DNA of 64,000 nucleotides from Collinsella aerofaciens (lineage in GTDB: Bacteria; Actinomycetota; Coriobacteriia; Coriobacteriales; Coriobacteriaceae), in contig NZ_WWSY01000001.1 of assembly GCF_009876115.1 (NCBI RefSeq), positions 186,001 to 250,000 on the forward strand, read 5' to 3'. Position 1 is the stretch's first letter, and each line of letters starts with the position of its first letter. A program made the position numbers and the translations under genes. Shown here piece by piece: positions 24,922 to 33,771 of the stretch. The notes under the pieces are model-generated. The model saw nothing but the letters and a program-made list of their open reading frames with translations. It searched no databases and was not told the origin of the DNA.

Positions 24922-26334
24922 CTATTTAGAATCCGAGTCGTCCATGGAGCCGTCGATGCCGGTTTTGGTGTCGTCATCCGTGTTGGAATCGTCATCCTTG
25001 GCGAAGGGGTTCTTGAAGAAGCCCGTGGCATCGGGCTGCAGGTCCGAAAGCTTGATCCAAGGATTATCGAGCTCGGGCTTGGGCATAGCTTTAGCCTCGG
25101 GCGCGGTCTCGTTACCGATGAGCTCGGACTCATAGATGAAGGTGTCGTCCCCAAGCGCGTCGTAGGCGGCGACCGGGTTGCCCTCGGCATCGCGATACGG
25201 CGTGCCCTTAAACACGGCGCCGTCATAGGCCACAAGCTGGCGGCCGGTCTCATTCTCGAAGTAGTACACGAAGATGCCCTTGAGGGCCGCACAAAGCGGG
25301 ATGGCGATAATCATGCCGATGGGGCCCATGAGTGCCGAGCCAATAACGAGCGCCGTGAGGCTCATGATGGGATGCACCTGCACCGAGCTCTGCATGACCT
25401 TAGGCGAAATCACGTTATCGGTGACGTTTTGCGCGACCATCGTCACGATGAGCGTCCACAACGCCAACATGGGGCTGAACATAAAGCCGAGCACCGTGGC
25501 GATCGCCGCGCTCACCCAGGGACCGACAACCGGAACCAAGTGCATAATGCCGGTAAAGATGGCCATGAGCGCTGCGTATGGATGGCCAATGAGCGTAAAG
25601 CCGATAAAAGCCAAAAAGCCACCGCAGATGGACGTCACGACCATGCCGCGCATATAGCCGCCGACCGAGCGTGAAAGGATGGCAACCATAAAGCGGTACG
25701 AGGTCTCTTTTTCCTGTCCGATGATGGTGCAGACCTCGTGGTGCATACGGGGATAGTCGCAGGCCAACCAATAGGCAAGCACTAAGCCCAGGAAGATGAC
25801 GAACAGCTGCGAGGCCGTATTGGTAATGAGCGGGAAAACACCGCGACCGAGCTCGGCAGCGATTTGCGAGACGTACTTGGACGCTACGGTAACCAGCGAA
25901 GAAAGATTGTCGTCCAGATACTCCTTGAGCGGCGTGTTGTTGAGCGTCTTGGCGTGCGAGAGCATCTCGTTGAGATCGCCACCCGCAACGCGAAGCTGCT
26001 CGGGCAGGCGGCTCAGGACTTCCATGATTTGACCGAGCAAAATAGGCGATAGGATGCAGACGACGCCGACGAGCACGGCAACAACCACAATGAGCGCGAT
26101 GAGCGAACCGATGCCACGACCGACGCCGTGATGCTCGAGCCAATTGGTGATCGGGGACATCACAAAAGCAATGATGGAGCCGACGGCAAGAAACTCAATA
26201 ACCGGTGCCAGGATGCCCATAAGGTTAAAGATGACGGCGGCGATGACGATGCAACCGACGACAGCCCAAATGCGAAGCGTCAGAATGCGGGTATCGCGCA
26301 GCGTGCGGTCGGTTTGTTGGGGGTGCTCACTCAT
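24922..26334 (-). CDS. AI-2E family transporter (PerM-like permease)
   Basis: 470 residues. Member of the AI-2 exporter superfamily (PF01594), with about eight membrane segments between residues 15 and 355 and the usual soluble loop containing LSRLPEQL. The family motifs near GIMHLVPVVGPWVSA and the region NVISPKVM are present. A 110-residue acidic, Asp/Ser/Thr-rich cytosolic tail follows the membrane domain. Substrates in the family range from signalling molecules to Na+/H+, so function cannot be fixed. The ATG overlaps the sigma factor stop (ATGA), suggesting the exporter belongs to the stress operon. Confidence 0.88.
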   Translation of the reverse strand: MSEHPQQTDRTLRDTRILTLRIWAVVGCIVIAAVIFNLMGILAPVIEFLAVGSIIAFVMSPITNWLEHHGVGRGIGSLIALIVVVAVLVGVVCILSPILLGQIMEVLSRLPEQLRVAGGDLNEMLSHAKTLNNTPLKEYLDDNLSSLVTVASKYVSQIAAELGRGVFPLITNTASQLFVIFLGLVLAYWLACDYPRMHHEVCTIIGQEKETSYRFMVAILSRSVGGYMRGMVVTSICGGFLAFIGFTLIGHPYAALMAIFTGIMHLVPVVGPWVSAAIATVLGFMFSPMLALWTLIVTMVAQNVTDNVISPKVMQSSVQVHPIMSLTALVIGSALMGPIGMIIAIPLCAALKGIFVYYFENETGRQLVAYDGAVFKGTPYRDAEGNPVAAYDALGDDTFIYESELIGNETAPEAKAMPKPELDNPWIKLSDLQPDATGFFKNPFAKDDDSNTDDDTKTGIDGSMDDSDSK

Positions 26335-27122
26335 GAACGAACCATCACTCCGTCAGGGTCAATCTTGTCTTGAATCTTCTTGAGGGTGCGGCGCAGTAGG
26401 CGCGAGACCTGCACCTGCGAAATGCCCAGCTTCTTGGCGATCTCGATCTGGGTCATGCCCTTCACAAAGCGTAGCTCGATCACCTCACGCTCGCGCGGCG
26501 AGAAATCGCGGATGGCTTCCTCGATTACCAGGCGGTCATCGGTAAAGTCGAGCTCGTTGTCGTCGTCGGCATAGCGATCGAGAATCGAGGGAGCATCGTC
26601 GGAGTCGGACGCGCCGGGAGCCTCGATGGGCACCGAGGTGTAGGCCGAGGACGATTCCATGGCTTCGAGCACCTCGTCGACGGTCACGCCAAGGTAATCG
26701 GCGATTTCCTCAACCTTGGGCGAACGCTGAAGCTCGTTGGTAAGCTTATCGGTGGCCTGGTTAACCTTGGCAGAGAGCTCCTGCAGACGACGCGGCACGC
26801 GCACACTCCAGCCCTTGTCGCGGAAGTGGCGCTTAATCTCGCCCAAGATGGTGGGCGTGGCAAACGTCGTGAACTCGAGTCCGCGCTCGGGATCAAAGCG
26901 ATCGATAGCCTTGAGCAAGCCCAAGTACCCGACCTGCAAAAGGTCATCGAGCGGCTCGCCGCGGTTCTTGAATTTGTTGGCAAGAAACCTTACCAGGTTC
27001 ATATGGGACATGACGAGCTGCTCGCGAGCATCCGGATCACCGGTCTCCTTATAACGACGAAACAGCTCGCGGGTTTTCTCCTTGTCCCAAGCGGTCTTGC
27101 CGCTCCGGGAGCGTTCGGTCAT
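26331..27122 (-). CDS. RNA polymerase sigma factor, SigB/SigF/SigG group
   Basis: 263 residues. Group 3 sigma-70 factor. Region 2 includes HMNLVRFLANKFKNRGEP and DLLQVGYLGLLKAIDRFDP, region 3 has FRDKGWSVRVPRRLQEL, and region 4 ends in MTQIEIAKKLGISQVQVSR as the -35 recognition helix. The order of residues in region 2/3 is characteristic of the Gram-positive general stress/sporulation group; no sporulation genes are present here, so a stress role is likelier. An acidic insertion of about 35 residues (DSDDAPSILDRYADDDNELDF) lies between regions 3 and 4. It starts 1 nt after the RsbW-like gene ends. Confidence 0.92.
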   Translation of the reverse strand: MTERSRSGKTAWDKEKTRELFRRYKETGDPDAREQLVMSHMNLVRFLANKFKNRGEPLDDLLQVGYLGLLKAIDRFDPERGLEFTTFATPTILGEIKRHFRDKGWSVRVPRRLQELSAKVNQATDKLTNELQRSPKVEEIADYLGVTVDEVLEAMESSSAYTSVPIEAPGASDSDDAPSILDRYADDDNELDFTDDRLVIEEAIRDFSPREREVIELRFVKGMTQIEIAKKLGISQVQVSRLLRRTLKKIQDKIDPDGVMVRS

Positions 27123-27123
27123 A

Positions 27124-27501
27124 TTAGATATCCGCCTTGAGGTCGAGGGAAAGCGTTAGGGGCGCTGTAGTCTTTTCGTAGGAATCGCACACGCTCGCGA
27201 GGATGAGCTCGGCATACACCGCAGCCTGGTCGTTTTCATCAACCGTAGCCTGGTCTCCAAAGGTAATAGTCATGCCAACGTGAGTCTCATCGACATCGAA
27301 TTTGATGGTGATGTCGTCGCAGTCGACCGCGGTGCACCCAAAGATGAAAGCCTCCTCGGCAGCCATGCGGATGTCCTCGATGCGATCGACAGACATGGAG
27401 CACAGGGCACCAACGTTGGCGGCCGTCATGCGCACCAGGCGCGCCAGACGCGGGTCCCCGGCAACGGTCAGCGTGATGGGACAGGTTGCTTCGCTACTCA
27501 T
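27124..27501 (-). CDS. RsbW-like anti-sigma protein with degenerate ATP site
   Basis: 125 residues, shorter than usual RsbW/SpoIIAB (about 140-160). Position directly before a SigB-type gene and the segment VDRIEDIRMAAEEAFIF identify it as a GHKL/HATPase_c-type anti-sigma protein. The N-box that normally reads EACTNA is EEAFIF (49-54), so the Mg-ATP-binding Asn is absent, and no clear G1 glycine box is visible in the short C-terminus. It may bind the sigma factor without kinase activity. No RsbV-like antagonist gene lies nearby. GAGGAG stands 7 nt before the ATG; the start overlaps the preceding gene by 8 bp. Confidence 0.68.
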   Translation of the reverse strand: MSSEATCPITLTVAGDPRLARLVRMTAANVGALCSMSVDRIEDIRMAAEEAFIFGCTAVDCDDITIKFDVDETHVGMTITFGDQATVDENDQAAVYAELILASVCDSYEKTTAPLTLSLDLKADI

Positions 27502-28087
27502 CGCGGGACTCCTCAGAGGACTCGGCGGGCGTATAGGTGTAATACTGAGCCGGCTTGGCTGCGGGCTTCTGAGCCGCATCCGCACCATCTTCGGCCTCGT
27601 CCTCGGCCTCACCGATCAGAACGCGCTCGGTAGGCTGCTCGGCCTCGGCGGCGGCAGCAGCGAGCTTGCGATCGGCGTCGGCTGCAGGAGCCTTCACCTT
27701 ATTGAAAAGCTTCTGCACGGCGCCAGCAGCAGAATCAGTCACACTCGATACGGCATTGCTGGCCTCGGCCATGCTGCACGTAACCTCGGAAATGTCACGA
27801 ACCACGGCTTCGACCTCTACGAGATTGGAGGTAAGGGCATCAACTGCCGTCTTGCTCGACTTAAGCAGCGGCTCCATCTGGACAAGCGCCGGCGTAAGCT
27901 CATCGACAGCGCCATCGAGCTTTGCCACCACAGGTTGAGCCTCGGCGATGGTGTTGTTGAGGTCGTTCACGGTCTTGTCGAGCGAATCGACAACGGTGCG
28001 GGTTTTGCGCAGGGTAAGCGCAAGCTCAACGATAGCCCACACGCCGGCAACGGCGAGCAGCAGCAAGGCGATTTGAATGGGACTCAT
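27494..28087 (-). CDS. Membrane-anchored coiled-coil protein (DUF948-like)
   Basis: 197 residues. One N-terminal membrane helix (IQIALLLLAVAGVWAIVELAL) precedes a long heptad-type helical region (about 28-130) rich in Val/Leu/Asp/Thr with VDSLDKTVNDLNN and similar units. The remainder is an Ala/Glu/Pro-rich low-complexity tail. The layout resembles DUF948 proteins (YtxG-like) that accompany general-stress genes in Bacillus. GGGAGG is 7 nt upstream of the ATG. It is the first gene of the stress run, overlapping the RsbW-like gene by 8 bp. Confidence 0.7.
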   Translation of the reverse strand: MSPIQIALLLLAVAGVWAIVELALTLRKTRTVVDSLDKTVNDLNNTIAEAQPVVAKLDGAVDELTPALVQMEPLLKSSKTAVDALTSNLVEVEAVVRDISEVTCSMAEASNAVSSVTDSAAGAVQKLFNKVKAPAADADRKLAAAAAEAEQPTERVLIGEAEDEAEDGADAAQKPAAKPAQYYTYTPAESSEESRDE

Positions 28088-28187
28088 ACAAGCCTCCCAA
28101 AGGAATCGAAATACAGACGCTTTCCATGGTACCCCAAAGGGGACCGAACATGCCAAGAGCAGCAACGTGGGACAAAATTATCAGCAG

Positions 28188-29537
28188 CTACTTCGGTGCA
28201 TTCCCGCTGCGGTCACGTTCGCTTTGTTCTACGCGCCATTCTTCCCAACCACGGCCGGCAGGCCGCCAAAATGCACCGCGTTCTAAGCCTTCGGGCAAAT
28301 AGCGCTGGTCGACCCAGCCTTCGGGATAATCGTGCGGATACTTATACACACCGTATTCATCGCTGCCCGGGCGATGGCGATCGCGCAGATAACTCGGCAC
28401 CTCGCGAAGCCCACTAGAGTGGATATCGGCCAGCGCCGCATCGATCGAAGCCTCACACGCGTTGGATTTAGGCGCCAAGCACACATAGAGGGCAGCCTGA
28501 GCCAGGTTAATACGGCACTCGGGATAGCCAATGACCTCGGCAGACTTAAACGCGGCATGCGCCACCAAAAGCGCCTGCGGATCGGCGTTGCCAACGTCCT
28601 CAGAAGCCTGAATCATAATACGGCGAGCGATAAACTTGGGATCCTCCCCCGCATCGATCATGCGCGCGAGCCAATAAATGGTGGCATCGGGGTCGCTGCC
28701 GCGCATGGACTTAATGAACGCACTGATAATGTCGTAGTGCATGTCGCCGTTTTTGTCGTACGAAAAGCCACGACGCGGGTTGGCAATCTTTACGTCATCC
28801 ACGGTGATGGGATAGCGCTCCCCCGCCGCCGGCGCTGGCGTCCCTTCGGTATCGGGACGCGTGACGGCAATCTCGCTCGCCAGCTCAAGTGTCGTCAGGG
28901 CCGAGCGTGCATCACCCGCAGCCAGCGTACAAATGGTCTTGACCGTATCCTCATCGGCCGAGAACTTACCGTTCAGGCCCTGTGGTGCCTCGAGCGCACG
29001 CTCAATAAGCGTGGCGATATCCTCATCCTTCAGATGTTCAAGCTCCACCACGCGTCCGCGCGACAACAGTGCCGAATTGACCTCGAAGTACGGGTTCTCG
29101 GTCGTGGCGCCGATCATAATGACGGTACGGTTCTCAACCGCATGCAGCAACGCATCCTGTTGCGACTTCGAAAAGCGATGAATCTCGTCGATGAATAGAA
29201 TGGTGCGACGGTCGTAGGTATTCAGGCGCGTCTTGGCCTCGTCAATCACGCGGCGCAAGTCCTTCACGGTGCCCGTCACGGCGCTGACCTCGACAAACTC
29301 GCTCTTGGTATGGTTGGCGATAATGTGGGCCAGCGTCGTCTTGCCCGTACCGGCCGGCCCGTACAGAATCACGCTCGACAGCACGTCGTGCTCGATCGCG
29401 GCACGCAACCATGAGCCCTTACCGACGGCCTTTTGCTGGCCCACATACTCATCGAGCGAATTGGGGCGCATGCGAACCGCAAGCGGCGCATTCTGAAAGG
29501 AACGCTCGCGCGTCGAAACAGAAAAAAGGTCGTCCAT
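28188..29537 (-). CDS. rarA: Replication-associated recombination protein A (AAA+ ATPase)
   Basis: About 449 residues. RarA/MgsA is a clamp-loader-like AAA+ protein acting at stalled forks. Walker A is GPAGTGKTT near residue 60, Walker B is ILFIDEIHRF near 115, sensor 1 is IGATTENPYFEVN and the C-terminal MgsA domain includes SMRGSDPDATIYWLARM. The start is uncertain: ATG at 29537 gives MDDLFSV, typical for the family, but upstream in-frame ATGs at 29543-29555 also exist and no strong ribosome site is seen. A GTGGGACAAAA motif lies just downstream (28169). Confidence 0.93.
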   Translation of the reverse strand: MDDLFSVSTRERSFQNAPLAVRMRPNSLDEYVGQQKAVGKGSWLRAAIEHDVLSSVILYGPAGTGKTTLAHIIANHTKSEFVEVSAVTGTVKDLRRVIDEAKTRLNTYDRRTILFIDEIHRFSKSQQDALLHAVENRTVIMIGATTENPYFEVNSALLSRGRVVELEHLKDEDIATLIERALEAPQGLNGKFSADEDTVKTICTLAAGDARSALTTLELASEIAVTRPDTEGTPAPAAGERYPITVDDVKIANPRRGFSYDKNGDMHYDIISAFIKSMRGSDPDATIYWLARMIDAGEDPKFIARRIMIQASEDVGNADPQALLVAHAAFKSAEVIGYPECRINLAQAALYVCLAPKSNACEASIDAALADIHSSGLREVPSYLRDRHRPGSDEYGVYKYPHDYPEGWVDQRYLPEGLERGAFWRPAGRGWEEWRVEQSERDRSGNAPK

Positions 29538-29597
29538 AGCCATCCCGTGCATCATTCAAAAACGTTTTCCACTAACAGTATACCGAATTTATACGAA

Positions 29598-30845
29598 CTA
29601 CCGTTCGTTAATATAGGTACGGTGCGGAAACTTTAGACCCGGGAACAGCTTGCTCGTCAGCTCGCAGAAATAACCGTCCGTCATGCTCGCGATATAATCC
29701 ACCACGGCTTGGTCCTTGTCGTCCTGCCAGGCATAGGTGCGATCGTAGTAGGAAAGCTGCTGCTCAATGCGCGAAATATGGTGCTTAAAGATGTAAGAGG
29801 ACTCGTCGCCACTGTTTAGATCCCACAGGCAACGGTCGTAGAGCTTTACGAACGCCTCGCGCAGCTCCGCCTCGGAATCGCCTTCGATACCGCCCTTGCT
29901 ATAGATCTTCTCGTAGTTCTCGTGCTTGGCTCGGCGAATTTCCTCAAACAGGTCCTCGCTCATCTCGATACGCGGCTTACCATAGCTGTGCTCAACGATA
30001 TCGATGGAGGCATGCGTTAGGATCCAACTGTTGTAGGCGCCGCCCCGGCCATCATCAAAAGCGTCGGGCGAAAGCAGGCCCGCCGCGATCGCATCCTGAC
30101 GGTCACGACCGACGTAGGCAAGAATATCCGAGATGCGAACGACGCAGCCCTCGAGCGTCATGGGACGCAGGTGCCCAATGGCGCCATAGCCCGTGGCGAT
30201 GCAGTCCTCGACCGCCTGATCGAACTGGTCAAAGGAGCCCATATCCGACAATTCAAACACGCGCTGCTCGTACTCGCCGTTATGGCATAGCACGCCGTCG
30301 AGCGTCTGGAGTGACACGTTGCGGCCGTACAGCGCGTCGAGCACGCGGACCGACTGCACGTTATGGAAAAAATAACGCCCCGTACGCTCATGATAGATAT
30401 CGTTGAGGAAGCGCTCGCCGGCATGGCCGAAAGGCGTGTGTCCCAAGTCGTGGCCCAGGCCAATCGCCTCGATCAGATCGCAATTGAGCCCCAGGGCGCG
30501 ACCGATATCGCGCGCAATGCGGGAGACAAGCTGCACGTGCAAACCGCGACGTGACAGATCGTCATTGCTACGGAAGCTAAAGACCTGCGTTTTGCCTGCA
30601 TAACGAGTGTACGCCGGAAGATGAAGTATCTTTTCGGTATCGCGCATAAACGCCGGACGCAAAAGCGTGCCTTTGTCGGCGGCGCGATCAATACGACGAA
30701 TTACCTGATCGTCGTTGCAACGATACGGGTTGACATAGCCCGAAGCACGATCGGCAGAAATGCGCTCGACAAGTTCGGGCGACAACGCCGAGGGAATACG
30801 GTCCATGCGCGCCTTAATGACGGCCGATTCTTGATTAGTTGCCAT
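29598..30845 (-). CDS. dGTPase-like HD-domain triphosphohydrolase
   Basis: 415 residues. HD-superfamily protein of the deoxyguanosinetriphosphate triphosphohydrolase group, expected to hydrolyse dNTPs to nucleosides. Metal ligands are visible in GLGHDLGHTPFGHAGE (about residue 130) and the SRIARDIGRALGLN helix precedes it; LCHNGEYEQRVFEL supplies a further conserved His. AAGGAG stands 8 nt before the ATG. In many Gram-positive and actinobacterial genomes this gene precedes dnaG-rpoD; here it does not. Confidence 0.88.
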   Translation of the reverse strand: MATNQESAVIKARMDRIPSALSPELVERISADRASGYVNPYRCNDDQVIRRIDRAADKGTLLRPAFMRDTEKILHLPAYTRYAGKTQVFSFRSNDDLSRRGLHVQLVSRIARDIGRALGLNCDLIEAIGLGHDLGHTPFGHAGERFLNDIYHERTGRYFFHNVQSVRVLDALYGRNVSLQTLDGVLCHNGEYEQRVFELSDMGSFDQFDQAVEDCIATGYGAIGHLRPMTLEGCVVRISDILAYVGRDRQDAIAAGLLSPDAFDDGRGGAYNSWILTHASIDIVEHSYGKPRIEMSEDLFEEIRRAKHENYEKIYSKGGIEGDSEAELREAFVKLYDRCLWDLNSGDESSYIFKHHISRIEQQLSYYDRTYAWQDDKDQAVVDYIASMTDGYFCELTSKLFPGLKFPHRTYINER

Positions 30846-30876
30846 GGCATGCTCCTTAAAAAGGATGCGCAATCGG

Positions 30877-31299
30877 TTACAATGTGCAGCCCACGACCTC
30901 GATTATGGCAAAAATCGGCACCAAAAACGGGAGCAATGGCAGGGAGCGCGATTTTGTGATGAGGCAGGAGAGGGCCAGGACCAGGAGCGCGACGGCAAAT
31001 GCCACGATGCCACCCATAGGGTCGAGCGTGCAAAGCGCGAAAAGTGCCTTAGCATCTCCCATGCCGATGCCGGGGGTCTGGCGATGTCGCCGCCAAAGCG
31101 ACTCAGTCAGCACAAGAGAAAGGTACACGATGACCGCAAGGCCAGCGTGGTCAAGTGCCGTGTTTAAGCCCCCATCCAGCCACACGCCCGCAAACGCCGC
31201 CACGGCACACGCAGCAGCAAGCGCGTTGGGAAACCGCCGCTCGCGGATATCAATCGCCGCGCCGGCAAAGGCACAGATCCAAAATGGGATATAGAACAT
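30877..31299 (-). CDS. A24-family prepilin peptidase (catalytic domain only)
   Basis: 140 residues, about five or six membrane helices. Aspartic-type leader peptidase of the TadV/CpaA size class: Asp17 in AAIDIRERRFPN and Asp82 in the GxGD motif GIGMGDAK form the catalytic pair. The N-terminal methyltransferase domain of full PilD is absent. GAGGGAG precedes the ATG by 6 nt. No pilin, tad or com genes occur nearby, so its substrate must be encoded elsewhere. Confidence 0.85.
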   Translation of the reverse strand: MFYIPFWICAFAGAAIDIRERRFPNALAAACAVAAFAGVWLDGGLNTALDHAGLAVIVYLSLVLTESLWRRHRQTPGIGMGDAKALFALCTLDPMGGIVAFAVALLVLALSCLITKSRSLPLLPFLVPIFAIIEVVGCTL

Positions 31300-31330
31300 A
31301 GAAACTCCCTCAATTGAACGCTCAAACGCA

Positions 31331-31371
31331 AAAACCACCACAAAGGTGCCTGTCCCCTTTGTGGTGGTTTT
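31331..31371. repeat. Palindromic terminator element, AAAACCACC type (copy 1)
   Basis: Perfect 15-bp stem AAAACCACCACAAAG/CTTTGTGGTGGTTTT with loop GTGCCTGTCCC. It lies upstream of the glycosyltransferase 3' end and the prepilin peptidase 5' side. The same sequence recurs in inverted orientation at 38972-39012. The palindrome lies in the 80-bp gap between the two genes and could terminate either strand. Confidence 0.85.
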
Positions 31372-31379
31372 GGTGGTGA

Positions 31380-32675
31380 TTATTTGGCGCCTTGCATGAC
31401 CTCGTCAAGGGTGACGTTGACGGCGTGCTGCGTCGGCACCCAGTCGACCTTCAGGAACAGCGCAGCCACCGTGATGGGGATATAGCTGAACATAAAGATC
31501 GGGAAGGTAAACAGGTTAGTCACCAGGCGCCACTTTTGCGCGCAGTGAATATGCTTGTACTCAAAGATAGTCGTGAGCAGCGCCAGGATAAAGAAGGTCT
31601 GGTACATCATCACGAACGTCATGATAAGCGAGGCGGCACAAGCCTGCATCTCGACTTCGGTAGCTAAGAAGCCGTGCGAGAGTCCACCCACGATGAGGAA
31701 CGTCGCGTTGGCGAGCATGGAAATCAGGGACAGAAGCATGCCCGGAGCGATGGTCATAAACATGTCGTAGGCGGCAAAGCGATGATAGCGGAAGGTCGAT
31801 TTGACCAGGTGCTTACCGTAGGTAAAGAACACCTGGTAGAAGCCCTTGGTCCAGCGCATGCGCTGTTTCCAGGACGCCTTAAACGTCACGGGCTGTTCGT
31901 CAAAGAACTCCGCCGGCGCATAACCGATGCGAATGCCGTGAATGGCACAGAACGTAGTGAACTGGATGTCCTCGGTCAGCGTGTGGAACTGCCAGCCGTG
32001 CATGCCCTCAATAACACTGGCGGAGATGAGGTAGCCCGAACCAGAGACGGCACAAGACGTCTTACAGATGTTGCGCGCGTTGTTGAGGAAGCGGGCCTCA
32101 CGCAGATACCAGGTGGCGTTGGCAGACGAAATCCACGAGCTGCCGAAGTTCTTGGAGTTACGATAGCTCGTAACCACATGGAAGCCCTGGTCAAAGGCAT
32201 CATTCATCTTGGAGACGTAATCGCGGGAGATAACGTTGTCGGCATCGAAGATAAAGTAGCCCTCAAACGTGTCGGGATACTCGTTGAGAATGCGATCGAA
32301 ACCAAAGTCCATGACCCAGCTCTTACCCTTGCGGGCCAGGTCGTTGCGCTCATAAACGATGGCGCCTGCCTCGCGCGCGAGCTGCGCCGTATTATCGGTG
32401 CAGGCATCGGCGACCACGAAGACCTCGATAAGCTCGGACGGATAATCCTGGTCCTTGATGGAGCGAACGAGGTTGGCGATCACGGCCTCCTCGTTATGCG
32501 CCGCGATAAAGAAGGCATAGCGGTGGAGTTTTTTGGCCTTGGGAGGCGCGACCTCGCCACGAAGAGCGCCAATGACAAAGAAGACCACCTGGTACAGAAA
32601 GCAGACCGTGAGTAGCGTAACCACAATCTGATTAAAGATCACGATGGGCGTGTTAGTTTGTAAAAAGGCGAGCAT
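31380..32675 (-). CDS. Membrane family-2 glycosyltransferase
   Basis: 431 residues. Processive-type GT2 enzyme like N-acetylglucosaminyl or hyaluronan/cellulose synthases. An N-terminal membrane helix (about 12-35) leads into the GT-A domain: FFIAAHNEEAVI, DACTDNT, the FIFDADN DxD motif, LTEDIQFT for the catalytic TED and QRMRWTKG for the QxxRW acceptor motif. Three or four further membrane helices follow. The product polysaccharide is unknown; no other capsule genes lie nearby. Confidence 0.85.
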   Translation of the reverse strand: MLAFLQTNTPIVIFNQIVVTLLTVCFLYQVVFFVIGALRGEVAPPKAKKLHRYAFFIAAHNEEAVIANLVRSIKDQDYPSELIEVFVVADACTDNTAQLAREAGAIVYERNDLARKGKSWVMDFGFDRILNEYPDTFEGYFIFDADNVISRDYVSKMNDAFDQGFHVVTSYRNSKNFGSSWISSANATWYLREARFLNNARNICKTSCAVSGSGYLISASVIEGMHGWQFHTLTEDIQFTTFCAIHGIRIGYAPAEFFDEQPVTFKASWKQRMRWTKGFYQVFFTYGKHLVKSTFRYHRFAAYDMFMTIAPGMLLSLISMLANATFLIVGGLSHGFLATEVEMQACAASLIMTFVMMYQTFFILALLTTIFEYKHIHCAQKWRLVTNLFTFPIFMFSYIPITVAALFLKVDWVPTQHAVNVTLDEVMQGAK

Positions 32676-32757
32676 GCAGGCTCCCGAGAACGCGTTACGT
32701 AAACAACCGTATATCTTACCGTAGGCTAACCGAGTTCAAGAAACCACCTAATACTGG

Positions 32758-33771
32758 TTAGGGTTCGAGCAGACCGAGCTGCGGAACGATTTCGTCGCCG
32801 GCGGCAGTGCGGCCGAGCGAGCGCGGGGCTAGGTCATCCAGAACGGCGGCGAGATCCCACGGCAGCTCATCACGGCACTCAATGCGCTCCCCCGTCACGG
32901 GATGATCGAACGCCACACGCCAGGAATGGAGGAATTGCCTGGTCAAACCCTGGTCGGCACGCACATCGCACTTACCGTAGAGCGGATCGCCCACGCAGGC
33001 GTGGTTGATATGGCGCATGTGCACGCGAATCTGATGCGTGCGACCCGTAAACAGGTGGCACTCGACGAGCGTATAGCCATCGTCAAAACGCGTGGAATCG
33101 AAGCGCTCGAGGACCCTAAAGGTCGTAATGGCCTGGCGCGCGAAAGGATCGTCCGAAACCGCCATCTTGACACGGTCGCGCGTAGAACGGGCAATGCCGG
33201 TGTTGATCGTGCCCTCGTCCATGGCAATGTGGCCGTGGACGAGCGTAATGTAGCGGCGGTCGAGCGTGCGCGTGCGGATGAGATTCTGGAGCGCGCGCTG
33301 GGTGTCGTCGTCCTTTGCCGCAAGCATGAGACCCGAGGTATCGCGATCCAAACGATGCACGATACCGGGGCGGTCCTCGCCCTGCACGGTGCCCAGATGG
33401 TCGATACCGCAGTGATAGACCAGGGCATTCGCGAGCGTACCGCTCTCATGACCATGCGCAGGATGGCACACCAGACCGCGCTGCTTGGAGAGCACGATAA
33501 GGTAGTCGTCCTCGTAGCGAATGTCGAGCGGGATGGCCTCGGGAATCACGTCGGTCGGGTCGTGCGGCTCGGGCAAATCGACCGAAATACGGTCGCCGGA
33601 GCGCACGGCATACTTTTTTGACAGGCATGTCTCGCCGTTGACGGCAACGGCACCGCCCTCGATCAGATGCGCGCAGGCAGAGCGCGTAGGGCAGCCGTCA
33701 TTAGCGCCCAGATAGGCGTCAAGACGCTGACCAGCGGCATCGTCGGCAACAAGGATATGGATGTCGGCCAT
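32758..33771 (-). CDS. RluA/RluD-family pseudouridine synthase
   Basis: 337 residues. Converts uridines of 23S rRNA or tRNA to pseudouridine. An S4 domain (1-80) precedes the catalytic domain with the signature HRLDRDTSGLMLAAK, whose Asp is the nucleophile. RTHQIRVHMRHINH closes the active site. The ATG overlaps the lspA stop (TAATG), the frequent lspA-rluD pairing. Which uridines are modified cannot be read from sequence; RluD-type is inferred from context. Confidence 0.92.
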   Translation of the reverse strand: MADIHILVADDAAGQRLDAYLGANDGCPTRSACAHLIEGGAVAVNGETCLSKKYAVRSGDRISVDLPEPHDPTDVIPEAIPLDIRYEDDYLIVLSKQRGLVCHPAHGHESGTLANALVYHCGIDHLGTVQGEDRPGIVHRLDRDTSGLMLAAKDDDTQRALQNLIRTRTLDRRYITLVHGHIAMDEGTINTGIARSTRDRVKMAVSDDPFARQAITTFRVLERFDSTRFDDGYTLVECHLFTGRTHQIRVHMRHINHACVGDPLYGKCDVRADQGLTRQFLHSWRVAFDHPVTGERIECRDELPWDLAAVLDDLAPRSLGRTAAGDEIVPQLGLLEP

